From Holtiella tumoricola (GTDB lineage: Bacteria; Bacillota; Clostridia; Lachnospirales; Cellulosilyticaceae), in assembly GCF_027857615.1 (NCBI RefSeq), contig NZ_JAQIFT010000006.1, positions 1 through 38,277 on the forward strand: a stretch of 38,277 bases of DNA, given 5' to 3'. Under the pieces are notes generated by a model. The model was not told where the DNA came from and did no database searches. It saw only the letters and a list, made by a program, of their open reading frames with translations. Shown piece by piece: positions 15,943 through 24,107 of the stretch. Both the position numbers and the translations under genes were made by a program. Numbering within the stretch: position 1 is the first letter of the stretch; each line of letters starts with the position of its first letter.

Positions 15943-17223
15943 ATGAATATATATGAATCAGCAAGTAAGGCACGTGAAGCCTCTATTATGCTACAAGCAA
16001 TAGATGGCGATGCAAAAAGAAAGGCATTAGTTGCCGTTCAAGAAGCATTAAAGGCCAATAAAGAAGCAATCTTTGCAGCCAATCAAAAGGATATAGAAGT
16101 AAGTGAAGCACAAAATATTGCTATGCCAGTGCTTAAAAGATTACGTTTTGATGAAGGCAAATTACAAGATGTATTAGATGGTATTGAAAGTTTAGTGCAT
16201 ATGGAAGAACCAGTTGGGAAAGTACAAATGCAAACAGAATTAGATGAAGGATTAATCCTTACACGTATTTCTTGCCCAATTGGTGTTATAGGTGTTATTT
16301 TTGAGTCTAGACCAGATGCACTTGTTCAAATTTCAAGCTTATGCTTAAAGAGCGGTAACAGTGTACTTCTTAAAGGTGGTAGTGAAGCGAAAGAAACAAA
16401 TAAAATTTTATTTGAAATTATTAAAAAAGCTTCAGAAGAAGCAGGTATGCCACAAGGTTGGATTACCCTTATGGAAACACGTGAAGAAGTAAGTGAAATT
16501 CTTAAAATGCATAATTATATTGACCTTCTTATTCCAAGAGGATCAAATGAATTCGTACAATATATTATGAAGAACTCAGATATTCCTGTAATGGGACATG
16601 CAGATGGAATTTGTCATAGTTACGTAGATAAAGCTGCTGATTTAGAGTTAGCAGTAAAAGTTGTAACAGATTCAAAAACACAATATGTATCTGTATGTAA
16701 TGCACTTGAAACATTACTTGTACATGAAGCAGTAGCAAGTGAATTTTTACCTCATCTTAAAGCGTCTTTAGAAGGCAAAGGTGCAACAATCAAAGGTTGT
16801 GAAAGAACAAGAGCAATTATTGAGTGTGAAGAAGCTACAGATGAAGATTGGAAAACAGAATACTTAGATTACATTTTATCTATCAAAATTGTAAGTAGCT
16901 TAGAAGAAGCGATTACTCATATCAATACTTATGGGTCTGGACATACAGATTGTATTATTTCTACAGACGAAGAAGCTGTTAAGAAATTTATGATGCTTGT
17001 AGATTCAGGTAATGTATTTTGTAATGTATCGACACGTTTTAGTGATGGATTTAGATATGGATTTGGAGCAGAGGTTGGTGTAAGTACCTCTAAGATCCAT
17101 GCAAGAGGACCAGTAGGTATTGAAGGTTTATTAATTTATAAATATAAATTAATGGGTCATGGCCATATCGTTGGTGATTACGCTTCAGGTACTAAAAAGT
17201 TCACTCATAAAAAATTAATCTAA
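15943..17223 (+). CDS. ProA, glutamate-5-semialdehyde dehydrogenase
   Basis: 426 residues, normal for the family. It reduces glutamyl-5-phosphate with NADPH to glutamate-5-semialdehyde, the second step of proline synthesis, in the cytosol. Seen: the Rossmann-type nucleotide region with LKGGSEAKETN at 143-153, the catalytic cysteine at 252 in SVCNALETLLV, and the RFSDGFRYGFGAEVGVSTSK block near the C-terminus. The ribosome site is weak (TTAGGACG). proB is not adjacent and not in the window, which is less usual since proBA often forms an operon. Confidence 0.96.
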   Translation: MNIYESASKAREASIMLQAIDGDAKRKALVAVQEALKANKEAIFAANQKDIEVSEAQNIAMPVLKRLRFDEGKLQDVLDGIESLVHMEEPVGKVQMQTELDEGLILTRISCPIGVIGVIFESRPDALVQISSLCLKSGNSVLLKGGSEAKETNKILFEIIKKASEEAGMPQGWITLMETREEVSEILKMHNYIDLLIPRGSNEFVQYIMKNSDIPVMGHADGICHSYVDKAADLELAVKVVTDSKTQYVSVCNALETLLVHEAVASEFLPHLKASLEGKGATIKGCERTRAIIECEEATDEDWKTEYLDYILSIKIVSSLEEAITHINTYGSGHTDCIISTDEEAVKKFMMLVDSGNVFCNVSTRFSDGFRYGFGAEVGVSTSKIHARGPVGIEGLLIYKYKLMGHGHIVGDYASGTKKFTHKKLI

Positions 17224-17288
17224 TAACTTGAACTAAAGTATATTGATGCCGAAATAACTTATAGACACTATTAAGAAAGGAGAACCTT

Positions 17289-17993
17289 ATGATACAAAAT
17301 ATAGGGCTTCAGAGTGGATATCAAGCTATAGCACAGACACAGCAAGTAGCCGCAAGGTCTGTACAGGCACAATCTACAACACAAGAACGTTATAGTATTT
17401 CGCAAAGTTACTATAATAATCAATTACCAGCAAAGGATTTAAGTTTTATTAAAAACTTTAGTAATGAAATGAGTACTTTATATGGTGCCGCTACTAAGTT
17501 GCAAAATCAAAAAGGTAATGAATCCGCAGATAAAATTGAAAAAAATACAAAAGAATTTGTAGATAAATTTAATGAATCTGTTGATTTTCTAGAAAAGAAT
17601 AAAGGAAAGAATAAAACTCTTAATCGTTTGCATGACTCATTAACTTCTATAGGTAAGACCTATGAAAAATCTTTAGAGAATATAGGGATTGGCGTTGGAA
17701 GTGATGGTAAATTAGCTATAGATGAGACTAAATTTAAAGAGAGTTTAACTGCTAGTCCAGATAGAGTAAAAGATACATTATCTACATTAGCAAAGAAAAC
17801 GGAAGATTTCGCAATGAGAGGGATTAATACATCCTCTCAATCTCTTTTAGCAGAGTCTAGTAACAAGCTACAGAATGTAATGGATGAAGAAACATATTAT
17901 GCTGGAATTCGTAAAATGGCGAGTAATGCTCAGTTTATGAATATGTATTATTCAGCTCAAGCTACATTTAATATGATTAATTTATTTGCATAA
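17289..17993 (+). CDS. Protein resembling the C-terminal part of flagellar cap protein FliD
   Basis: 234 residues; AGAAAGGAGAA precedes the ATG. Residues ~95-185 follow the pattern of the FliD C-terminal D0/D1 region: a helix with FVDKFNESVDFLEKN, a break, then LENIGIGVGSDGKLAIDETK and a segment like LTASPDRVKDTLSTLA. The Gln-rich N-terminus (QTQQVAARSVQAQS) and the C-terminal QFMNMYYSAQATFNMINLFA also look like coiled-coil secretion-type ends. The N-terminal FliD domains are missing, it is far shorter than FliD (>400), and no flagellar genes are nearby. The assignment is by pattern only. Its function may be structural or secreted. Confidence 0.5.
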   Translation: MIQNIGLQSGYQAIAQTQQVAARSVQAQSTTQERYSISQSYYNNQLPAKDLSFIKNFSNEMSTLYGAATKLQNQKGNESADKIEKNTKEFVDKFNESVDFLEKNKGKNKTLNRLHDSLTSIGKTYEKSLENIGIGVGSDGKLAIDETKFKESLTASPDRVKDTLSTLAKKTEDFAMRGINTSSQSLLAESSNKLQNVMDEETYYAGIRKMASNAQFMNMYYSAQATFNMINLFA

Positions 17994-17994
17994 G

Positions 17995-18028
17995 CAAAGA
18001 GCGTCACATAATGTGTGGCGCTCTTTGT
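17995..18028. terminator. Bidirectional terminator between convergent genes
   Basis: CAAAGAGCGTCACAT and ATGTGTGGCGCTCTTTG (17995-18009, 18011-18027) form a near-perfect hairpin between the FliD-like gene and the minus-strand DeoR gene. Confidence 0.85.
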
Positions 18029-18043
18029 TGTATCTATAGAATT

Positions 18044-18802
18044 TTAATGAGGCCAAAGGATTTCACAATTATTTTGGCGTGCAGCTTCAAAAATAGAAGA
18101 GCTAGGTTCTTGATCGGTTAATAAATAGTCCACTTGATTAAAAGAAGCTAAGTTAAACTTATAATTATTGAGGAATTTAGTATGATCACAGAGTATAAGC
18201 GTAAGTCTTGATTGTTCACACATTTGTTTTTTTGTACAGGCTTGTTGCATACTTGGATCAGTAAAGCCTTTATGATCTACACCTGCACAAGACATAATAC
18301 AAAGGTCTAGGTTGAATTGCTTAATATACTCAAGGGCAGACTCGCCAACAATGCCACTAGAACCTTCACGAGCATACCCACCAACAACAAAAACTTCACA
18401 AGCAGTGTGTTCGATTAAACTATGAGCAACTTCGATACCATTGGTAACAACGGTAATATTTTTATAGTTATTGAGTAAGGGACAAAGCTGTAGGACTGTT
18501 GAACTAGAATCTAAAAACATGGAACTACCATCGGTGATAAAATCAGTAGCAAGTTGGGCTAGGGTTTGTTTGATAGAAATATTTTCTTGGTTACGTAATT
18601 TAAAGTGTTTTTCTTTAGTGGTTGTAACGATAATACTTACATTTCCTTTATCTCTTTTTACTAACCCCATTTCTTCTAATAAAATAAGGTCACGACGAAT
18701 GGTAGAAGCACTATATGAGAGTAGGTCAGCAAGATGAGGAATAGCAATTGTTTTCTTTTGCTTTAATAAATTTAGTAATTGTTCTTGTCTTGTATTTAGC
18801 AT
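18044..18802 (-). CDS. DeoR-family transcriptional repressor
   Basis: 252 residues from the ATG at 18802, with GGGGGA upstream; an in-frame TTG four codons earlier overlaps this site. Residues 1-55 form the winged helix typical of DeoR (RQEQLLNLLKQKK, ASTIRRDLILLEEMGLVKR). The remaining ~190 residues are the DeoRC sensor domain, with GSSMFLDSSSTVLQLCPLL and TVVTNGIEVAHSL, which usually binds a sugar phosphate that releases it from DNA. It is divergent from the MFS permease gene, so it likely controls the permease/PhnP-like unit and itself through the 140-base intergenic region. Confidence 0.92.
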   Translation of the reverse strand: MLNTRQEQLLNLLKQKKTIAIPHLADLLSYSASTIRRDLILLEEMGLVKRDKGNVSIIVTTTKEKHFKLRNQENISIKQTLAQLATDFITDGSSMFLDSSSTVLQLCPLLNNYKNITVVTNGIEVAHSLIEHTACEVFVVGGYAREGSSGIVGESALEYIKQFNLDLCIMSCAGVDHKGFTDPSMQQACTKKQMCEQSRLTLILCDHTKFLNNYKFNLASFNQVDYLLTDQEPSSSIFEAARQNNCEILWPH

Positions 18803-18839
18803 AAATTCCCCCAAATATGTTCATAAAAATTGAATTATT

Positions 18840-18920
18840 TTTCATTATTTTAAAGCTAATAGTGAAAAAAATCAATATGAGTATCATCACTTTCATTTTC
18901 TTTAGAAAGCTTTAGAATAG
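18840..18920. promoter_or_regulatory. Candidate DeoR operator region with a repeated motif
   Basis: Two similar stretches occur in the divergent intergenic region: TTTCATTATTTTAAAGCTAA at 18840-18859 and TTTCATTTTCTTTAGAAAGC at 18891-18910, both continuing into an AATAG. Between them is a GTGA/TCAC inverted pair. Repeats of this size in a divergent DeoR region fit operators, but this is inference. Confidence 0.4.
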
Positions 18921-18941
18921 GCTTGAAGGAGAGTGGAGGTC

Positions 18942-20195
18942 GTGCAACAAGATTTAGTAAAAAAACTTTTTAAAGTAAGTTGGCTTGTGTATTTTATTTC
19001 ATATATAGGCAGATTGAATTATGCAGCATCAATGATTGAAATTGGACAAACTGAGGGCTATACAACGATTCAATTAGGCACAGTAGTTACAGCTTTGTTT
19101 ATAAGTTATGGGATAGGACAATTACTAAGTGGCTTAATAGGGGATCATTTTTCGTCTAGAAGGTTAGTTTTAGTTGGATTAATTGGATGTGGTATATGTA
19201 ATATTGGTATGTTTACTTCTAATAGCTATTGGCAACTACTACTGATTTGGTCACTTAATGGATTAAGTTTATCTTTGATTTGGCCACCTATCGTAAAGCT
19301 TTATACACAGTATATGGATGAAGACTACTTACATAAATGCTGCTTTAATATTCAAACATCTGTAGCGTTAGGAACTTGTTTTACCTATTTAATGTGTTCA
19401 AGTCTTCTTAAAATATCAAGCTGGAGAAATATTTTCTTATTTACATCAGGCTTGCTATTTATTGCAGCGCTTATATGGCATATGACTATAAAGCAAGTTG
19501 AAAAACACTGTGTAAAGGTAATAGATAAAGCTCAAGTAATTGATAGTGAAAAACAAATAGTTAACAATAGAAAAGAAATAATAGAAACTGAAGAGAAGCA
19601 GTTTAAGAAAGTTCTATTTAAATCTGGGTTAGTGGTTATCTTTATTGCTATTTTGATTATGGGATTCTTAAAAGATGGGATTATGACTTGGGTACCTCAA
19701 TATATTACAGATACATTTGGGACACATGCTTATTTTTCTGTATTTTTAACAGCACTATTACCACTTGTCAATTTAACAGGTATTTATCTTATTAAATATA
19801 TTAATGAAAAAAATTCTGGAGATGATTTGAAGACAACAGCTATATTTTATGGGGTAAGTGTAATAAGCTTAGCATTGCTTGTAGTATATGGTAGGGCAAA
19901 TATCTATGTGAGTGTTTTATTATTTGCAGTGGTCACTTCTTGTATGCTAGGGATTAACACCATACTTGTAAGTGTGCTACCAACCTATTTTGCAAAGTAT
20001 AATAAGACAGCTTTAGTGGCAGGATTAACCAATTGTGTAACCTACCTAGGGAGTGGACTATGCGGTTATGGCTTAGGTGCACTTGTAGAAGGATATGGAT
20101 GGCAAGTGACAAGTATGGTTTTAGTAGGTATATGCTTATTAGGAATTATAAGTTGTATAGTGGCAAGACCTATGTGGCAAAAATTTAAACATTAA
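18942..20195 (+). CDS. MFS permease of organophosphate:phosphate antiporter (OPA) type
   Basis: 417 residues from the GTG at 18942, ten bases after AAGGAG; a GTG at 18933 is too close to that site. About 12 transmembrane helices with a long charged central loop (~180-225). The start (VSWLVYFISYIGRLNYAASM) has the Y-x-x-R-x-N-Y/F element typical of GlpT/UhpT-like carriers, and GDHFSSRRLVLVG is the loop 2-3 signature. Such carriers exchange phosphorylated sugars or glycerol-3-phosphate for phosphate. Linkage to a DeoR sensor and a PhnP-like hydrolase supports uptake of an organophosphate, but the substrate is unknown. Confidence 0.8.
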   Translation: MQQDLVKKLFKVSWLVYFISYIGRLNYAASMIEIGQTEGYTTIQLGTVVTALFISYGIGQLLSGLIGDHFSSRRLVLVGLIGCGICNIGMFTSNSYWQLLLIWSLNGLSLSLIWPPIVKLYTQYMDEDYLHKCCFNIQTSVALGTCFTYLMCSSLLKISSWRNIFLFTSGLLFIAALIWHMTIKQVEKHCVKVIDKAQVIDSEKQIVNNRKEIIETEEKQFKKVLFKSGLVVIFIAILIMGFLKDGIMTWVPQYITDTFGTHAYFSVFLTALLPLVNLTGIYLIKYINEKNSGDDLKTTAIFYGVSVISLALLVVYGRANIYVSVLLFAVVTSCMLGINTILVSVLPTYFAKYNKTALVAGLTNCVTYLGSGLCGYGLGALVEGYGWQVTSMVLVGICLLGIISCIVARPMWQKFKH

Positions 20196-20302
20196 TGGTA
20201 AGTCCACTTATCTAAAGTTTAAAATGATGATAAATAGATTTAGGAAATAAAAATAAGAAAAGATCTTAACACTTAGAGTGATAGAATAAAAGGAGACTAA
20301 TA

Positions 20303-21142
20303 ATGAAACTTAAATATTTAGGGACAGCAGCCTATGAAGGATTTCCAGGACTTTTTTGTGAATGCGAAGCTTGTAAACAAGCTGAAAGAGAAGGTGGGAA
20401 AAATATTCGTACAAGAACAAGTATGCTTATTAATGAAGATACATTAATGGACTTTTCACCAGATGCTTATTTGCATAAACTTAAATATAACCTTAATCTA
20501 GCAGCGATTAGATATTTTGTGATTACCCATTCACACTCAGATCATTTCAATCCTTGGGATTTAGTTGCAAGATGTGAAGGGAACTATGCACACTTTGATG
20601 AAGCCAATAAAGGATCTACAGTACATGTATATGGAAATGATAAGGTTGAAGCATATTTAGACCAAGTAGTACAAGTAGAGTTTGGAGGTAACCAAAACTT
20701 TATTGATTATCATAGAGTGACACCGTTTGAAACTTATGAGGCTGGAAAGTTAAAGGTTACACCACTTCTCGCTCAACATCAAACAGATGAGCAGTCATTG
20801 ATTTATCTAATTGAAGAAGAAGGAAAAGTACTTTTATATGGAAATGATACAGGTATATTCCCAGAAGAAACATTTGAGTATCTTAAAAATATCAAGTTAG
20901 ATGTGATAAGTTTAGACTGTACACATGGTACACGTCATAAAGGTGGATATGGTCATTTAGGTTTAGAAAGCTGTGTAGAAATTAAAGAAAGATTATTAGA
21001 AATGGGAAGTGCAACACAGCAGACAACATTTATACTAACGCATTTTTCTCATAATGGTGGACTTTGTCATGAAGCGTTAGAAGAAAAAGCCATACCACAC
21101 GGATTTATAATTTCATACGATGGTATGGAACTTACAGTTTGA
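20303..21142 (+). CDS. PhnP-like metallo-beta-lactamase-fold hydrolase
   Basis: 279 residues; AAAGGAG precedes the ATG. The MBL metal motif HSHSDH lies at 76-81, with further ligands expected in GNDTG and THFSHNGG. The N-terminus has GTAAYEGFPGLFCECEACK with Cys19, Cys21 and Cys24, the zinc-binding element seen in PhnP phosphodiesterases. PhnP opens cyclic phosphoribosyl phosphates in phosphonate breakdown; relatives act on other cyclic phosphates. There are no phn C-P lyase genes here, and the gene follows an OPA-type permease, so a role on an imported phosphodiester is plausible. It should be cytoplasmic. Confidence 0.82.
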   Translation: MKLKYLGTAAYEGFPGLFCECEACKQAEREGGKNIRTRTSMLINEDTLMDFSPDAYLHKLKYNLNLAAIRYFVITHSHSDHFNPWDLVARCEGNYAHFDEANKGSTVHVYGNDKVEAYLDQVVQVEFGGNQNFIDYHRVTPFETYEAGKLKVTPLLAQHQTDEQSLIYLIEEEGKVLLYGNDTGIFPEETFEYLKNIKLDVISLDCTHGTRHKGGYGHLGLESCVEIKERLLEMGSATQQTTFILTHFSHNGGLCHEALEEKAIPHGFIISYDGMELTV

Positions 21143-21165
21143 AAATAAAATAAATGTTTAAAAGA

Positions 21166-21193
21166 AGAGGTTGTTGTAGAACAGCCTCTTTTT
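21166..21193 (+). terminator. Intrinsic terminator after the PhnP-like gene
   Basis: A ten-pair stem (21166-21175 with 21180-21189, one G-U) and four-base loop is followed by T residues. Confidence 0.85.
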
Positions 21194-21271
21194 GCTCCTT
21201 TTTTGCTTAAAACTTGAAGAAATTGGCAATAATTCACAAATAATATTTAGAATTGTGTAGAAAAACAATAA

Positions 21272-21300
21272 TCGTCAGGAAAAACATTCTATGTTATAAT
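21272..21300 (+). promoter_or_regulatory. Promoter for the DUF4015 gene and downstream membrane genes
   Basis: TCGTCA at 21272-21277 and a perfect TATAAT at 21295-21300 are 17 bases apart, 30 bases before the start codon. Confidence 0.55.
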
Positions 21301-21330
21301 AAAAGGAAGAAAAAAGGAGTGTCGTACAGG

Positions 21331-22557
21331 GTGAGAAAAAATAAGATTAAACTTTATGGAAGCTATTATAGGTACAAACGCAACAAAGTGATAGTTAGAA
21401 ATTTTATTACTGCTTCTATACTATTAATAGGAGTAGCTGCCACCTTAATCTTTACAAATAAATTAAAGCTACAAGATGTAGCAGCACTTTTTAGTATGGG
21501 GATACAAAGTAGTAAGCAAGCTATGGAGCCTTTCTTCTTAGAACAAGTGGATACTAAGTATGAGGTACATACAGCAAAGCCACCAATTAAGGGGGTATAT
21601 TTACCAGCGACAAATATGGCACGACTTGATGAACTCATAAAACTAGCAAATGAGACAGAAGTAAATGGTATGATTATAGATATTAAAAATGATAATGGAT
21701 ACTTAACTTTTAGTACTGACAATCCAAAGTTACAGAGTGCAGTTAAAGAAAAGCCGGCTATTCCCAATATGGATGAAGTCATAGATAAGCTTTACGCTAA
21801 TAATATTTACCCAATTGCACGTATTGTAGCTTTTAAGGATAACGTCTATACCAAGGTAAATCCAGATCAAGCAGTGCAGACAGCAGATAGTAGTGTTTAT
21901 CAAACAAGCAAAGGTGAAAGTTGGTTAAATCCTTATGATAAAAGAAACTGGGAGTACCTTTTAGAAATAAGTAAAGAAGCGATTAACTTAGGATTTAAAG
22001 AAATACAATTTGATTACATTCGTTTCCATGAATCTATGGAAGGAAAAGATTTAAACTTTCCAACAGATAAAAGTAAAACAGAGATTATAACGGAATTTGT
22101 TGCATATATGACAGAAGCGTTACATCCTTATGGTGTAAATGTCTCAGCAGATGTATTTGGAACAATTATTACAAGTAAAATTGATGCAGAAATAGTAGGA
22201 CAAGATTACAGAGAACTTATTAAGCATCTAGATTATATTTGTCCGATGATTTATCCTTCACACTATGGAGAGGGCTCATTTGGAATAGCACATCCAGACT
22301 TACAACCGTATGACCTTATATTAGAAGTTATGCAATACTCTAATATGATTATAAGTGAAATACCAAGAAATGAGAGAATGGCAGAAGTAAGGCCTTGGTT
22401 GCAAGATTTCACAGCATCGTGGTTAAGTAGTTATCAAGAATATGGAGATGAACAAGTGCAAGATCAAATAAAAGCAACTTATGATGCATTAGGTAGTGAG
22501 TGGCTTTTATGGAATGGTGCAGGCAAGTATCATTCTAATGCGTTAGAACAAGAGTAA
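21331..22557 (+). CDS. Membrane-anchored DUF4015 putative glycoside hydrolase
   Basis: 408 residues from the GTG at 21331, eleven bases after AGGAG; an upstream extension is possible. A very basic N-terminus, then one transmembrane segment at ~26-42, then an extracellular domain. Residues ~85-400 match the DUF4015 TIM-barrel: KGVYLPATNM, the MIIDIKNDNGYLTF strand, IYPIARIVAFKD, WLNPYDKRNWEYL, EIQFDYIRFHE, VSADVFG and YICPMIYPSHYG. The acidic residues at strand ends (IDIKND, QFDYIRF, ADVFG) are the likely catalytic set. The substrate is not established; wall or surface polysaccharide is likely. It begins a transcript with two unknown membrane proteins, just before cdaA. Confidence 0.85.
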   Translation: MRKNKIKLYGSYYRYKRNKVIVRNFITASILLIGVAATLIFTNKLKLQDVAALFSMGIQSSKQAMEPFFLEQVDTKYEVHTAKPPIKGVYLPATNMARLDELIKLANETEVNGMIIDIKNDNGYLTFSTDNPKLQSAVKEKPAIPNMDEVIDKLYANNIYPIARIVAFKDNVYTKVNPDQAVQTADSSVYQTSKGESWLNPYDKRNWEYLLEISKEAINLGFKEIQFDYIRFHESMEGKDLNFPTDKSKTEIITEFVAYMTEALHPYGVNVSADVFGTIITSKIDAEIVGQDYRELIKHLDYICPMIYPSHYGEGSFGIAHPDLQPYDLILEVMQYSNMIISEIPRNERMAEVRPWLQDFTASWLSSYQEYGDEQVQDQIKATYDALGSEWLLWNGAGKYHSNALEQE

Positions 22558-22565
22558 AGGATGTG

Positions 22566-22997
22566 ATGGGGGACATGGATAAGAATAAAATTATTTTAAT
22601 GTCGAAGTTAGCTATAGAGGAAAAGCAATCGTTAAATAAGGATAAAAAGATAACAAGTTACTTTTCAGAAGACTATATATACGTTAATAATTTTAAAACA
22701 AGATTACTGGTGTTTATAATGACCGGTATAATCATGTTCCTTTACATTTTTGCAAAGCTACAAATAGGGGGAACCTTGCCAACCAATCTTGAAGAAGTAG
22801 TAGGACAGTATATCATACCATATGGGGGGAGTATGATTGCTATCATACTGGCTTATAGTGTAATTTCAAGTCAAATTTATCAAAAGAAATATAATTTGGC
22901 ACAAAGTAGAATCAATAGCTATAAGAAGAATTTGAAGGCACTAGAAGAACTTGAAAAAAGTAGGGATAAAGGGGATGAAAGAAATGAAGCCAAATGA
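22566..22997 (+). CDS. Small membrane protein of unknown function
   Basis: 143 residues from the ATG at 22566, four bases after AAAGGA; a later ATG at 22575 and a GTG at 22563 are alternatives. The N-terminal ~45 residues are charged and cytoplasmic, two transmembrane helices lie at ~49-66 and ~85-103, and a basic amphipathic helix of coiled-coil type (KYNLAQSRINSYKKNLKALEE) ends the protein. No family recognised. It lies 8 bases after the DUF4015 gene, and overlaps the next gene by 14 bases, so the three are co-transcribed and the last two probably translationally coupled. Confidence 0.7.
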   Translation: MGDMDKNKIILMSKLAIEEKQSLNKDKKITSYFSEDYIYVNNFKTRLLVFIMTGIIMFLYIFAKLQIGGTLPTNLEEVVGQYIIPYGGSMIAIILAYSVISSQIYQKKYNLAQSRINSYKKNLKALEELEKSRDKGDERNEAK

Positions 22998-23958
22998 AAG
23001 CCTTTTGATGTTTAGAGAGCGGGCAATACAGTTTTATAAGATGTATGAAAAGATTTTTATTGCCATGGCAAAGTTCATTACTGTAATTTATATGCTTATA
23101 GAAATTAATAGTACCATTGGCTATGCACCTCTTTTAACTAGGGGATATATGATAGGGGTAATAGCTTGTATAGGTGCAGTGCTACCTATACAATACATAA
23201 TGATTGGTGCCATGTTTATTATTACTATTCATTTATTAAGCTTTAATTTATTTATAGGGCTAGGAATGGGATTGATTTGCCTATGTTTGTACATATTTTA
23301 TATAAGGCTTTATCCTAGAGAAAGTTTAGTAATTATATTGACAATCTTAGCATTTAGATTGAATTTACATTATGCAGTGCCGATTATTGCAGGGTTATTC
23401 GGTGGATTTCAAGTTGTTGTTGCAATATTAATAGGCATTTTAAGTGTTTTTTCTATTCAATGTATAGAACCTATTGTACAAGTAGCTTTAAAAGCAGAAG
23501 ATAGTTTGAAATTATGTTTAGATAGCTTAAATATAATAGGAACACAAGTTGTTCAGAATCCAACTATGTTAGCAACAATGAGTATATTACTCGTTGTATT
23601 TTGTATTGTATTTATTGTAAAAAGGCAAATGATAGATTATGCACCGTACATGGCTATTGTTATTGGTGGTGCAATGAATATGTTAGGCTTTGTTATAGCG
23701 ATTCTATTTTTAAATGTACAGGTCAATGTATTATTAATGGTTGTTATGTCCATACTAAGTGTAGTCATAGCAAGTATTATTCAATTTATGTCTAAGTCTC
23801 TAGATTATTCTAGAAGTGAAACAGTACAATTTGAAGATGAAGATAACTTTTACTTTGTAAAAGTAGTACCAAAAATTAAAGTACAAGTAGATTGTACAAA
23901 GATAGAAAAGATTTATACAGGGCATAACAAACAGGATGCTATGGAAATTGAGGAGTAG
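22984..23958 (+). CDS. Polytopic membrane protein of unknown function next to cdaA
   Basis: 324 residues from the ATG at 22984, nine bases after GGGG; an ATG at 22975 is an alternative. It is very hydrophobic, with about eight or more helices, few charged residues within them, and no transporter signature or ATP-binding site. A cytoplasmic tail (~285-324) is acidic and contains a strand-like YFVKVVPKIKVQVDC segment. Not recognised. The overlap with the previous gene suggests that the pair forms a complex, and its position beside the c-di-AMP cyclase suggests a link to envelope or osmotic control; that link is inference. Confidence 0.7.
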   Translation: MKPNESLLMFRERAIQFYKMYEKIFIAMAKFITVIYMLIEINSTIGYAPLLTRGYMIGVIACIGAVLPIQYIMIGAMFIITIHLLSFNLFIGLGMGLICLCLYIFYIRLYPRESLVIILTILAFRLNLHYAVPIIAGLFGGFQVVVAILIGILSVFSIQCIEPIVQVALKAEDSLKLCLDSLNIIGTQVVQNPTMLATMSILLVVFCIVFIVKRQMIDYAPYMAIVIGGAMNMLGFVIAILFLNVQVNVLLMVVMSILSVVIASIIQFMSKSLDYSRSETVQFEDEDNFYFVKVVPKIKVQVDCTKIEKIYTGHNKQDAMEIEE

Positions 23959-23960
23959 AG

Positions 23961-24012
23961 GTTGGGGCAAAATTAATCAGATATTAGATTAATTTTGTTA
24001 CCAACTTTTTTT
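23961..24012 (+). terminator. Intrinsic terminator before cdaA
   Basis: GTTGG-x-AAAATTAATC (from 23961) pairs with GATTAATTTT-x-CCAAC (23987-24005), then seven T. It separates the membrane-protein operon from cdaA. Confidence 0.88.
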
Positions 24013-24107
24013 CTGGTTAGTAGGTTAAAATTAGCACAAGTTCCAGATGTATTTTGAATATAATCATGATATAATAAGTGTAAAATAAGGAAAAGGGGTT
24101 GCAATAC

